This document shows, in pieces, positions 33,620 to 46,500 of a stretch of 64,000 nucleotides of DNA. Numbering within the stretch: the first letter of the stretch is position 1; each line of letters begins with the position of its first letter. Position numbers and translations under genes: made by a program. The stretch is from Liolophura sinensis (lineage: Eukaryota; Mollusca; Polyplacophora; Chitonida; Chitonidae): contig NC_088301.1 of assembly GCF_032854445.1 (NCBI RefSeq), positions 49,595,116-49,659,115 on the forward strand, read 5' to 3'. The notes beneath the pieces were generated by a model. It saw nothing but the letters and a program-made list of their open reading frames with translations. It was not told the DNA's origin and ran no database searches.

Positions 33620-35017
33620 CACACATTTGGACAACATCACAATATTACATTGGGTTAAACACGGCATTGGGTTAACCATAGCACTACCACAAATATAAGG
33701 ATATTTGGACAGCACATTATCTTACTTAGCGAAATTCCTATATACGGTATATAGGACACACTCCACAGCATGAACCTGTTCATACACCAAGGGACAATAA
33801 CCAACTTCTCAACAACCAAACAGCCAATGAACCAACTGTCCCAATGTCGTCCAGCCGTCCAGCAATTCAGTGAACAAACGTTCACTGAAAACGTGTGCAA
33901 TTCAAGTAAGACCCATTTGAGTCACTCCTCATCTGAACGAGAATTGAATAACTGGTAGCGTTTTCAGCCAAGGCCACACAGTACTAATCAGGTGATCTGC
34001 AAATAATTAACCTTTTCTTAACTGGCTTGGTCAGTTCCAGCTGTGAAAAACTGAATAAGATTTTCATTTCTGAAAAAAAAGCAGAGTTAATGGAAGGATT
34101 ATTTGCTCCAGGCTGGAGCAATGTCTCTGCACACTAGAAATAATAATTGAACGAGAGGAAAAGTTTGGACAGAAGACGGAAGTTAGACATGTATCCACAC
34201 CTCTGTGCCTCCAAGAACTGTCCGCGTTAGTGATGTTGTTGGATAAGCTTTCCTTGTCAACAGACGCGTAAAGAGAAACTTTAGACAGTAAACGTGGCCT
34301 TTTCTCCATTAGCTTGTCGCTAATCCTTAAACTACCGAACATACATGATACTGGAGGGATTTAAAGCGTGGGGCGCTATCGAAACTGTTGATTCACATGT
34401 ACCTGCTCGGCGTCTTCACATAGCTTACTGCCCACCACGTTGTTTACCTGTGTCGGACCTTCTTAAATCCGGTGTTTGTTTCTGTTAATCACCTCACATG
34501 AACACAACACGTTTAAATCCTCATAATTTGTTACTGCTATAATGGGGTATACACTCATCGTATGCGGTTTTAATAAATCAAACTTTCATTTTAAACAACT
34601 GTTTTATTTCACTATCCTTTTTAAAGACTTTTCCGTGAATTTTTGACGGTTGGATTCATTGCTAGGGAAAGATGATGTGATTTAAGTTTATCGACAAATT
34701 GGCTTCAACCATACATTGGTGACTAGTGAAGATATATAGATCCAGGTTGTACTTGCAACTTTTTGTCAAGTACTGGCAAACAAGATTCCCAGTTAAATTA
34801 TTAAAGTGTATTTGGAAGGTACCAATTGGTATGAATTAACACTGTCTTTGAACCCCATAATGAGAAGTAACGGTTGCTATACATTAAATGTAAGGACAAC
34901 ACCATGTATAACTTTAGTAGGACATGTCATATGGGTTTACAGCGTGTCCTCCGAGGTGCCATGCGACCAACTGTTTTGTTACCAGGTCAGGAGAATTTGT
35001 TGTCTCAACACATTTAT
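33620..35017. other. Intergenic, no gene recognised
   Basis: AT-rich DNA, no conserved coding sequence and no clear repeat. Confidence 0.5.
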
Positions 35018-35163
35018 ATTTCACTTATACTACGGCGGCAAGCATTATGGTCGGAGGAAAGCTGGCACAGCCCGGGGGAAACCCACGACCATCCGTAGGT
35101 AGATGACAGGCCTTCACACGTACGGCCGGAGAGTAAGCCAGCATGAGCTGGACTTGAACTCAA
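35018..35163 (-). repeat. tRNA-derived SINE, family A, reverse orientation, 5'-truncated
   Basis: The plus strand reads 'tatttcacttatactacggc', 'ggcaagcattatggtcgg', 'cccgggggaaacccacgacc', 'gtacggccggagagtaagcc' and 'agcatgagctggacttgaac', the reverse of head type 1 plus body. The tRNA-like 5' end beyond the B box is missing and the tail is cut. Confidence 0.85.
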
Positions 35164-35475
35164 CACATTTTGTGATGAATTAAAATGTCAACGAGACAAT
35201 TTATACAACAAAAAAATGAACAAATTATATGGAACACGACTTGAGGTATGAGAATGAGGTATATCATCCATCAGTGTGCATGTAGGCCTACATGTATGCC
35301 GGGTTACCCCCATCGTAATCAATGTACTTATTGCCATTTACGTTAATCCTTCGTTAATCCAGTGAATAAGTCCAGTGTACACATTATGCTCACTATGCTC
35401 AGCTTAAGGTTGTGTAAGACAAGCGACTACTCCAACGGTGTGATACACTGGGGACCTGTCAAACGCCCGGCCGCA

Positions 35476-35537
35476 TGACCTTGACATCATTTCACTGACG
35501 TCAAATGTCCCTTTCTCAGTTGATCATGATGACGTCA
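35476..35537. promoter_or_regulatory. Candidate regulatory cluster: two CREs plus a nuclear-receptor half site
   Basis: TGACCTTGA (35476-35484, reverse of the TCAAGGTCA site bound by ERR/NR5A receptors) followed by two perfect TGACGTCA CRE palindromes at 35496-35503 and 35530-35537. The motifs are seen directly; enhancer or promoter activity is inference, as no gene is recognised next to them. Confidence 0.35.
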
Positions 35538-36414
35538 CATTACAAACTGTAGGACGTTACATTAGAAACTGATACATTGTAACGGTGTAAAGGTCGAACA
35601 AAAATCCATTCTGACGTACCAATGGCTTGAGGTCCTGCTTCACACTAACGCCACCTCAAAGCATTAAAAATATGCCGCATTCCCATTATTTCTAACCTTG
35701 GGTCAACGTCACTTTTCTACAACCTACCTGCATGTAGTAATATACAATTATATAGTGCAGCTCATACTCCCACCATGTTTATGAATATAGCAACGATTGG
35801 TAAATAAATAGTGGGATTAACTCATATTCAAATAAATCAATTAGCATCAGGGCCAGTTCTTAAAAAGTAGATTAGCTAATACTGGTATTAAGTCATATTT
35901 TATATTTCAAATTTTTGCCGAACTCAGCAGCCAATGCAGTTCTCCAAATCGAAAGTATAACACCGCCAGTTACAGTTCAGATTTAATACACTGATACACA
36001 CTTTTTTTAGATACAAAACTGAAGGTTTAGAATAACATCTGATATTAAGTCTTAAAAACTATGAAGCGTTCCATAAAATATGCATATATGTATACTTGAA
36101 AGTATCTTGTGCAGACCTCAGCTGTTGCCCGTAAATCAGAGGGGTTTGAACACAATATCATTCACAAAAGTAAAGATCATGAGCCGACAGAAGTAAGTTT
36201 CTTTTGCATAACACGTCAATGTAATTATTGCTTTGATGGTGTATACGTATGGGCATGGATAGAAATAGTTATTGAAGTATCCCTTCCAGATGTATATCAA
36301 TAAATATACATCTACAATTTGCTGCATTGGGTAAAGTTTGTGATCTTAATTATGCAAATCTAAATTAGATTTGTTTTGCATACATGTTTTATGAATATGT
36401 ATTAACCTTAAGTT

Positions 36415-36515
36415 ATTTATTTTATTTATTTATTTATTTGACCGCATGGTGTTTTACGCCGTACTCAAGAATATTTCACTTATACGACGGGTGACCAGCA
36501 TTATAGTTCCGCTGG
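36415..36515 (-). repeat. SINE 3' end, family A, reverse orientation
   Basis: A (TTTA)n run followed by 'gtgttttacgccgtactcaa', 'gaatatttcacttatacgac' and 'ccagcattatag', the reverse complement of the family A tail. The element is 5'-truncated. Confidence 0.85.
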
Positions 36516-39424
36516 ATTCCATATTGTTTAGAAACATTTCTTTCTCTGCCATTACACTACATTGCTTTATTATGAGCTTCTTCTTTGATTTTTTGCAACA
36601 TTGTAAAAAAAACAATGATGTCTTGAGAAGATCAAAGTACACCGCTTGAACATGCAGTATGAGAATCCTTGCTTGAACATGCTAATTTTCGGCATTAACA
36701 TCAAACTATAACCAAAACAAATTTTTTGTTCTGTAGCTATGTGATGCTTGCAGTAATGATTGACCGTAAGTACGACTTCTAAAGATTGGCATGTATATAC
36801 AGTATTGGCTGGATAACGTATACACCTGGCTGTAGTATGCCTCTATATATACTTGAACCAAACAAAAATATGTCTGCAGACTTTGACAACACTATATACA
36901 TGTATATACACAAATATACCTGGGGCCTCGTATACAAATAAAAGGTACAAATATTGTGGTACTATAAAATGTATCAAACTTGTTATTCATCGTATATACT
37001 TGCTAAAGTAGATGTAAAGAATGAAGAGTTTAACTGTGTTTAAGAGATAGAATTACTTCAAATATACACTTACGTGTAAACTTATTGTTTTAGTAGAAAG
37101 AATATATAATTGTATATACAATGAAACTTTCATGCCCTTAAATTCGTCCAGCAGATGTATAAACCTGCTGGATTGAGTAACTAAGAAACAATTTGCTAAC
37201 TGTGCGTGTAAAGCATTCATGTGTATAGATAGAACATGCTCATTTGCATGAAGTATTTCCATAGAACATAAAATTCCGTGGTTTGTGTCATGGCTTATTA
37301 GTATGTATCCTTGATGTTGATACAGACAGCTTGGAATGTGGCTGGTAAGGCAATACCTGTAATTATACAATGTGCATGTGTCCCTGGCTCGTCTCTATAC
37401 AGGTACGAGGGTAAGGCTTGAGTTACGGGGGCAATAACGAAAAGTGCCTACACCTTGACAGAACGCACTCGGATTTTGTTTCACAAAATAATAGTATCTT
37501 GTGGTCAGGACTTGTCGGGGTAAGTCCTAAACAGGCAGTAAACAGTTATCAACACACCATCATCATTTAGTCATAAACCGGAGAACGTCTTGTGAGTGAA
37601 TAGAAGGCCTATTGTCATACCTTTACCTGGCAATTAACGGCATTCTAATTACAGGGCGCTTCCTTTTATTTGCCGACGTTAAAGCTCTGTGTCGTCAACT
37701 TATCCTACGATGGGTACATTGCTGGTGTAGTTAGAAAAAAGCTGGTCACACGCTGGAGCTTTTCGACAGACATAATTGAGGTGTCACCTCGTGTTCACTT
37801 GCTAACGAGCAGGTAGTTTGATAACATATTGAGCCACGTTTATCCCAGGTAAATCTTTGGTAATGGGAGTGAAAAGTTCAGCTTTGTAAATCAGCTCTTA
37901 ACTGTCCTCCACAGACAGTCTGAGGTTTCTCCGACGCAAATGTCTACCTACCATGGTGTCGGCTGGCTTCTCTCTGTAATTTGACATTATTTATAGATCG
38001 ATGTCCGCAGACAAACTGGTCTGTCATTCAATCACCAAACGATTTAAACTTTTCACGCTTAGTTCCCCATGTAAATATGTTTTGTCTTACATCTAAGACG
38101 ACTCCACGACAAACAGACACGTACGACATTGGAACAATTTTTACAGACCTGTTCAACATGTTAACGGAAGACCAATCTCTTTACGCCCAATTTCCAGCGA
38201 TCTATACCCCATAATTTAGAGTACCGGGTTATCGGAGATCTGTGGTATGATCTTATATGACAACAAACTTCTACAACATTCTGTGACATACAATAGCTTT
38301 GGTGCCTTCGTATATGTTTACCAATGAAGAAAGGAGTGATGTCCACACGCCAATGTCAACATAATCATTGTAGAGATAAAGGAACCCATCTGCTATCCAC
38401 CAATACTGCCTTGAGAACTTGTTGGGAAGAGAATGGACAAATACAACTTTCTTACACACATAGCATCATCATTGCTAGCTTGCTAATCACGTGTTCATAT
38501 CATATTTGTTGAAATATCCGATACCCACATCAAAAACCAAAAAGTAAACCAAAAAAAAAAAACAACAAAAACCCCAAAAAATCATGCATGACCGACCACG
38601 CAGAATGGCTCATAAATAATTAGAAAATAATGCCAAGGTGTGTTGAAGTAGTCATAAATGACTAAATGTTAAAGGCGACATGAAGTACCTTGTAGAATAC
38701 AGACGTCAACTTACCGTATTTGACCTAGTTTCGTCCGCGATTAAGTTACTAGTTTTGCCTGATTCTGAGAGTTCTACTGATCTTAGAAAGGCATTATGAG
38801 GTTTTCTTTGATGGTAGAATGATATTCTGCTGGAAAAACACGTGGACACCAAATGTAATATGTCTTTAGAAATGCATTTATTTGGGGTCTTTAGGGCGAA
38901 TGCGGTATATCTATATCATTAAACTACCGTGAGTCAGATTAAAGCTAAAACCTGGCGTGGTCTTCTGTGGAGAACAAGTTTATGGTAACTTCCTTGTTCA
39001 TCTCAGCTGGTAATAAAGTGATAGAAAGTGTGTTGGCTGTGAATCATTCAATCACTCTTTAAGCATATTGTAGTCTACACATTTTAAACGGTTCCGCAAA
39101 ATGGGCGTGACATAAGTCAACACATCTTTTGTTGAGTTTAATCAGTATAATTTCTTAAACCAATGTGGACTGCATCAATAGAAATGATACTAAATATAAG
39201 CGTTAAGTCCGACTAAATGCATATTCAATGCGAAAACATGCAGTCTCAATTACTAGATAAATTAATAACAATAAAAAGGTAACCTTTTCGCTGCACGATT
39301 ACTGTCATCCGGTTAGTAGAATTACACCGTCGGAGTCTATGAGGTCTTTTGTTTTCATTGAAATGCTATCGGTGCTGTAGACTGGGGCAGCACCTATATT
39401 TCCACGCGACAAGTCCAAAGGAAT
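36516..39424. other. Intergenic, no gene recognised
   Basis: AT-rich DNA. The open frames up to 105 codons have no family resemblance. No repeats were identified. Confidence 0.5.
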
Positions 39425-39790
39425 CGAGTGAGTGCTTGGGGTTTAACGTCGTACTCAACAATTTTTCAGTCATATGACGGCGAAGGAATCCTTAGGGTGA
39501 ATGTGCGTGTAATGTGCCTCCTTGTTGCAGGACGGATTTCCACCGCTCTTTTATCTAGTGCTGCTTCACCGGGACAACTTACCGAAGGCAAGTAAGCCGC
39601 CCCGCCCGAGCCATTATACTGATACGGGTCAACCAGTCGTTGCACTATCCCCTTCATGCTGAACGCCAAGCGAGGAAGTTACAACTTCCTCTTTTAAAGT
39701 CTTAGGTGTGACTCGATCAAGGATTGATCCTGGATCTACCGGTCCCGAACGTAAATGTGCACAAGGCTTTAAAGCCACTGACTGCTTGCC
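39425..39790 (-). repeat. Long SINE, family C, reverse orientation
   Basis: The plus strand reads 'tgagtgcttggggtttaacg', 'tcgtactcaacaatttttc', 'agtcatatgacggcgaagga', 'ttgcaggacggatttccacc', 'taagccgccccgcccgagcc', 'gggtcaaccagtcgttgcac' and 'cgccaagcgaggaagttac', then 'ggattgatcctggatctacc', a B-box-like region reversed. From memory this is a repeat common in molluscan sequences; its tail is related to but distinct from family A. Confidence 0.8.
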
Positions 39791-42017
39791 TTAATTTGTT
39801 TCGCTGGTCTGTACAACTGCATTTAACGAATCAGTAAAACAGTCAATCAATCAATATGTGGTTGTTTCGAAACAGCGTATGTATATATGTACAGACATGT
39901 GTTCCCGTGTGTCATGTATCCAAGGCATTAATTTCCCATGAGATCCACTGCACTGTTGCTGTATAGATACTACGTGTGCCATATAAAGGAAAACGGTATT
40001 ACCAGATCCACACAGTGTAGCTACGAGTCTGACTCGCGTAACCGAGAAAAAAGTGTTATGCATCCTTTACAGGAGAAATATAATATACATATTATTTGTT
40101 TTAAAGCTATTTAATTATCAAAGTAAACATGGTTGTGAAGAAAATAAACTGAGGAATTGTTTCAAGACGTAGGTAGTGGTTGGATGGAGAACAAATCTGT
40201 GATTGTGCTATACACACGCAATGCCTGCATTCGCCTTAGTACATGTACCCGTTCTATGAGAAGCTGGTCATTGTTGTTTTCTCACTTGAAGCCTATTGTT
40301 TTCTGTTTACTTCCAAATAAGAGGATTCTTTTTAAGCCACTGCGTATGTTACAACTTCAGCCACATAATCAAGGCACAGCTGCCTATAAGCTATTTTGAA
40401 GTAAACCATTCTCAGAGAGAAGAAAAGAAAAGCTTAATGTTTAAGGTGTTTAACTCGAGATTTTCATTGCCGCTGGTTATTCTACAAGATAACAATCGAA
40501 CGGTTGATTAAAATTTGGGTTAAGATAAGTAAGTGTTATACGAGTAAATAAGATCTTCTTATCACACAGGGAGTTCATGGGCTTTGTTTACCAATTATGT
40601 CATTTACAATGTATATCTCTGAATGGTTGTTACTTTTCTGGACAATTAAGAGCGTTGTAAATTTTCGCGTGAGCTTCTAATTATAACTATGCCTCCATAG
40701 TTTACACGCGTTATTTTGTTCCAATATACAACGTGAGATATATATTTTGCTGGGGTTTATTTTTTTTTTTTTTTGGCTTTTTGTTAACTGATTGAATTTT
40801 TATGATTTTCAGCGCACAACCTCAGAATGTTAATATAGATAACACTTTTTCCATCGTGTGAGAATAGTGAAAGTGAATACTGAGACGAACGCGTGACTTT
40901 GGTGGTATAAAGCTGATAATTAAATTACATATATTTGTTCATACATATAGCCAGAGTCAACTATATATTACCCATTACTTGAATGATTTTACAGTACTTA
41001 TTGTCGCTTTTTCCACTGAACGCTGTATTTCCCATACTATTTGCCATGTGAGCTCTGTATTTCTGTGAACTGATTTCTTCTGTCACATCAGCACAAATGC
41101 GTTATTTACATAGTGCCATTTTCCAGTTCTCTTATAGCCTTTATAAAAGTCTTGCCGTTTTAATGTATCGGTCTAACTGGGTCCCATGCCGCAACAAGCC
41201 TGGAAAAAAATGTCCTCCTTAAATTTGCATTAGGGCTAGACAAGTAAATCTAACTTGTTGTGAGCTATTTCGGGATCAGTATTTGTGCTTCTGACAAAAT
41301 GTAAGGGCTTGATGTTTGTCATGATAGCTTAGGGTGGAAAATCTAGGCCAATCTGTAGTATTCCCCGAGACTGGCATTGAAACCCTGCTTGAGTCGAACA
41401 CCCAATGAAATAACCACTATGACCCACGTTTTGAAAAGCATGTGTCGTTCAGCTCTCACACCAAGCCACTACTATCAAAACGGGACAAGCAAGGACAAGC
41501 GTCTATACACCTAACCTTGTCGATCTGTCTCACGCTAAACTACAGTGTCTAACAATATACAAATATAGTATATAAGCCCTTAAATGGTTTACTTATTGCT
41601 ATACGTTAATTTTTACACGCACGTACATCATCGGTCGATCTGACATGTGCAGGGGAGTATCTACTATCCATTTGTGAAGTAGCTCCAAGCATGGTAAGCC
41701 TGGGTTGCGAGGACATTATCTACGTTCGATATGCACCTCGAAATGAGACACTCTTAACCTGATTAATGACCGATGTTTTGGGTGAAATTTTTTTCAGATT
41801 TTCTACAGCCGATTCCACAGATGATACATCGATATCAGTTAATTAACTTCTACCTGGAGTTCTAAATCATTCCAGTGCTGATCGTATTAATCAGAAACAA
41901 ACCAAAACAGACTGGAGATATGCATGATACTGTATCTAAATAATGATAATGTTAATTGTATAATAAAGTATAGTGCAATCTTTTGCAAGTTTCATGAGTA
42001 TATGTATAAGTTTGTTT
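39791..42017. other. Intergenic, no gene recognised
   Basis: Contains a T-run at about 40758-40775 and a stretch near 41370-41440 with a reversed tRNA-like look ('cattgaaaccctgcttgag'). No conserved coding sequence. Confidence 0.45.
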
Positions 42018-42720
42018 AAATTACAAATGCATTTTTATGCATCCCCATAAGACGCAGTCTCTGGAGCGCATGACAGCAATCTTTATGATACGTATATCTT
42101 ACACTACAAATGCGCCTTTATGCACACTGATAAGAGGTAGTCTACAGGACACAGTCTCTAGAACGCATGACAGCAATGCTTATGTTACGTATATCAAATT
42201 ACAAATGCGCCTTTATGCACCCTCATAAGAGGTAGTCTACAGGACACAGTGTCCAGAATGCAGGGCACCAATGCTTATGTTACATATCTTTAAATTCAAA
42301 TGCGCCTTTATGCAACCTCATAAGAGGTAGTATACAGGGCAGTCTCTAGAACGCATGACAGCAATGCTTACTGCACATATCTTTAATTACAAATGCGCCT
42401 TTATGAACAGTCATAAGAGGTAGAATACAGGACGTAGTCTGCAGAGCGCAAGACAGCAATGCTAATGAAACATACCTTTAATTGCAAATGCGCCGCCTCA
42501 TAAGAGGTGGGCTACGGGACGCACCTTATAGAGCGCGAAACGGCAATATGCTGATGATGAGTATGCACTTTTATGTACCCTCATAAAACATAAGGCTAAG
42601 AGATGCAATTGTGACAACACTTGATTCATATCTTAAATTTCACATGTACTTTTAGGCACATCCTTATAGGTAGGATGTACATGTAGCACACACTTTCTAT
42701 AGCGCGTGATAGAACAATTC
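42018..42720. repeat. 95-bp satellite-like tandem array, about 7-8 units
   Basis: The anchor AAATGCGCCTTTATGCA recurs at about 42108, 42203, 42298, 42391 and 42486 (93-95 bp apart), with a shorter first unit at 42025 and two decayed units to about 42720. Each unit also has CTCATAAGAGGTAG, CAGGACACAGTCTCTAGAAC and GCATGACAGCAATGCTTATG. Divergence increases toward the 3' end. Confidence 0.92.
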
Positions 42721-43484
42721 AGGCTACACTACAGGAAAGAGTGCAATTCTTTTAATGGATATGCATTATAGATGTAAAGTTAAAACAAATGGGGAAGAAA
42801 ACTTACTGATGATCTCCCATTTGTCTTAAACACGTTAATGGATACTACGCAAGAATTAAAATGCCACATTCGTATTCCCAGAGGTGTAGACCTATTTCAT
42901 TCAACTCTATAATAATAAGACATTGTAATAAAGTTGAAGGCATGCACGGTTAAGCGATCATGCAGTAAGAATTTTAATTCACGTTTAACGGTAACCAAAG
43001 TTTCGCCCCTGGTAAGGATCCGTCAAGCTTCTTTTTTTAAACACGTAGGTCTGTATCGACACAATGACAGAAATAACCGTAAACAGAACATAATTACTTA
43101 TTAACATATACTGATTTTTGTAATGATGATTTTCAGACCGATCGACTGCGTATGGGTTTGATTGATGGTATATTTTAACCAAGATGCATGCATAAAATTC
43201 CTGAATGCATATATAGCTTTCTCCGGTTAGCGGTAAAACGTTTTTGAGACAGGTGGACAGTTAGCGCACGTGTACGTGTACGACACCATACGAATCTATG
43301 TAGGTTTCTGAGGCTTACAAATCTTGCTCACATACACGACTTTACGTAAGTCTCATGCTAGTAACACGTGGTGGTATCCATGCGCGGTCCGTGTTAATTG
43401 CTTCCGCGTGACTTTTTCATGCATCGTTAACGAGAAACACAAGCAGGCTGTTGTATATTAACAAACAAACAAACAAGCAAACTA

Positions 43485-43545
43485 TAAGATGAATGACTGA
43501 GATTTAACGCCACATTGGCAGTATTTCAGCCACAACGTGTCGATA
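43485..43545 (-). repeat. SINE tail remnant, family B
   Basis: 'atttaacgccacattggcag' and 'tatttcagccacaacgtg' match the remnant at 613-660 in the same orientation. Confidence 0.55.
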
Positions 43546-46500
43546 AACAAACAACATACACCTCCAGTATAGCAATATCTAAGAAACAAGACTTACTCAA
43601 AGATTCAAGTTACTTTAACAGCTTACACTATGTATATTGTGCTAGTGTTTTGCCAGTATTATTTACGTTAACTTTGAGTCAAGCTAACACCCTTGCTACT
43701 TGAAGATGTACGTACATGTCATTCATTTGATTATTTAATGAACTTACTTCACCAGGAAATTTCAATTTGTTACAGAGATATTGCATTTCCAGATTAATCT
43801 AGTTTGTCAAGTTTAGGGTTAAGTGAGCTGCGATGACCGTACTGCGTGAGTATGAGATAATTAGGAGAACAGATATATCTTATTTTCTCCAAAATATATC
43901 GTTGTCACGTCCTTGCATTCAATTAAGTTCAGTTCCTGCTATCAGATGAAATATTGTTTTTTCGCCTGTCACTAAATTTTTTTCCAGCGATGGTGACAAA
44001 GGAATTAACTGGGGCGTGTATCCTAGACACAGAAATAAGTTCAATGTTCAATATCACCAAATTTTGCATGCAATATTTACATAAAGGTACATACATCTTA
44101 CTGCCAGTAAAATTTGTATGTACAGACCTATAACTCTGAGGAACTCATGAAGAAACCAAACCTCACAAAAAGGAGCAAAAATGTTACTAAATTGTGTATG
44201 TACAAAGTGTGAAGAAACTCTACGTATACACACTTCAAACAATGACACTTTAGCATACAGTATTTAAGGTATAGCAATCTGCTTCTTTTGTCTTCATACA
44301 GATTTTTGTAGCACTCCAGACAGACATCCGCAAACGGATCCTTTTGGGCTCTGTGTGAGGCTGCTACGATTGATGGCGTGCTTATACATGGTATTCAGCA
44401 GCGCATAAATAAGACATGATGATGATGATGATACCTCAACAGTCATGCAGTCTCACATCCATGTCATGCATGTCCCGTATGTCAAACTGACCATACAATG
44501 TAAGATAAGATGACCTTCGTTCACTTCGACTTGTTGTTATTGGGTCTCTATTGTATCTTTGCTATATATAATACGGTTGTGCATTGTGAAGAAGTGTGTA
44601 TATACCTAGACATGGATATACCCAGCTGGCCCAATGCTTGATTTAAGGGTAGTCGAAAACATTCAAAACAGACTCAAAGAAATCTTAAAAGACATACATA
44701 TATATGCCTCAAAAATTCTTGCCGGTCACAACTTATTATTAATCTAATAGAATAATATGTAGCTTCACGTGAAAACCACACAATTGTCATTTGTTTGGAG
44801 AAAATTAAAAGTCATGAGTTGACAACCTGAAGTTTTAATTGAATGTGCAAGAATTTATAAACACCGCATGAGTCCTTTGAAGGCAAGCATTCATATTCAG
44901 GTAAGCGCTGGTTACAAACGTAAGGCCCTTTTATTGCTTAATTACACGAATCCAGGTAACATTAAGTTTGTCTGGGCCAAGGCGGTGGACTTGCATATTG
45001 GTTATCGCTATATAGGTGTATCATAGTGAACATGTTATTCACCGACCGCCAAATGGCTGGCTTCCTTGCCTGAGGTACCGGCGCTGGACTGAACTGTCAT
45101 TAAGATTCGTCTGCGCACACCTGGTGTAGACACAGGGACGGGATCCCACATGCCTCTTGTCAACTGAACCATATAACGGCCCTGGTGGCTTACAAGGGCG
45201 TTACATGGTATTAGACGCAGCCACAAAGATCCCGAAAATTGGCGTTGAGCAAAACCAGCCAGGCGGAAAGCTCCTCAACAGGTAGAAGAGCTGACGTCTC
45301 TTTCAGCAAGATAAATCAGTTTCTGCCTGAGAAACGAAAGCGGCTCACTCTCAACTCCTAACTGACAGAGGCCAAAACACGACTGAATGACAAAACATTC
45401 ACAACTTTATTACCGTGCAATAGACGCGCCGTTTACCCTTTTTATTACGTGTAACGACCAGGACAACACAGTCCACACGTTTGTGTGACAGTCCTTTTGT
45501 TTATATTTGAATAAACTTCGATGCACTTCAGACATTTTACATAGTCCAATACACACATACATAAAATTGTCCAATAACATATGCATCCAATTTTGTGCAG
45601 ACCTTTTCACAAGAGATACACCATGCTGCATGGGAGCAAAACAGTACATGGTAACAGGTTCTAAATCATTTTGTCAGTGTTTTTGTCGTAGATTTGATTG
45701 TAAACGAATATATTCACAAACAAAGCAGAAAGTAAGATACATGTGTAATGTTATATTATGTTATGTGAGAAAATATCCACCCTGTCGTTAAACATGGTGA
45801 CTTATGTCATATATGCTATACTTTTACATGCATCCAATTAGAACGATAAAGCACGATACAATAAAATTCTGTATTTTGTACGTGAGTGTTCACCAATTGC
45901 TGCTCATTTAGAAGCATCCCTGTTTTTTGGTTTGTTTATCTACTGAAAATACATTGAAAACGATCGCATACTAGTTTCAAGTGAACTTACACGTAACATT
46001 GAAAATGTAATGGTCAATTGGTATATGTGCCATTTCTGTCCAGCCAGTGACACTATAAAGTTTAGTTGGATAACATCTGAAAACATTCCAGAAAACATGC
46101 ATCTGCCCGGGGTTCTCCAATCGATACGGTGAAAGGAAATATATATGGGTGACAGTGATGTCTATATAAAAGGGTAGCTAATATGTGCATATATAATAGC
46201 TGTGTATAAACCACCCCCACCCCCCGCCCGATACCATCGCAGATGTCCTTTCCTGTCAGTTACAACTGTGAGCGTCGGTAACATGGTACTCAGGTGGCGA
46301 AAAATCTTAATTCATTCACAAAATCCAGTATTCTTATTTCTAAGCTTGATCTGCCCCACCCCTATATCCCCGTGAGCATGTATCTATGGTCTCATCGAGA
46401 TTAGTCCTGAGAACAAAGACCGTAAAGTTTAAATTCTTAAAGAAAAGAAAAGGCTTGTCACGCTGTTTATCATAGGTATGTCAAGATCAAACAATTGTTG

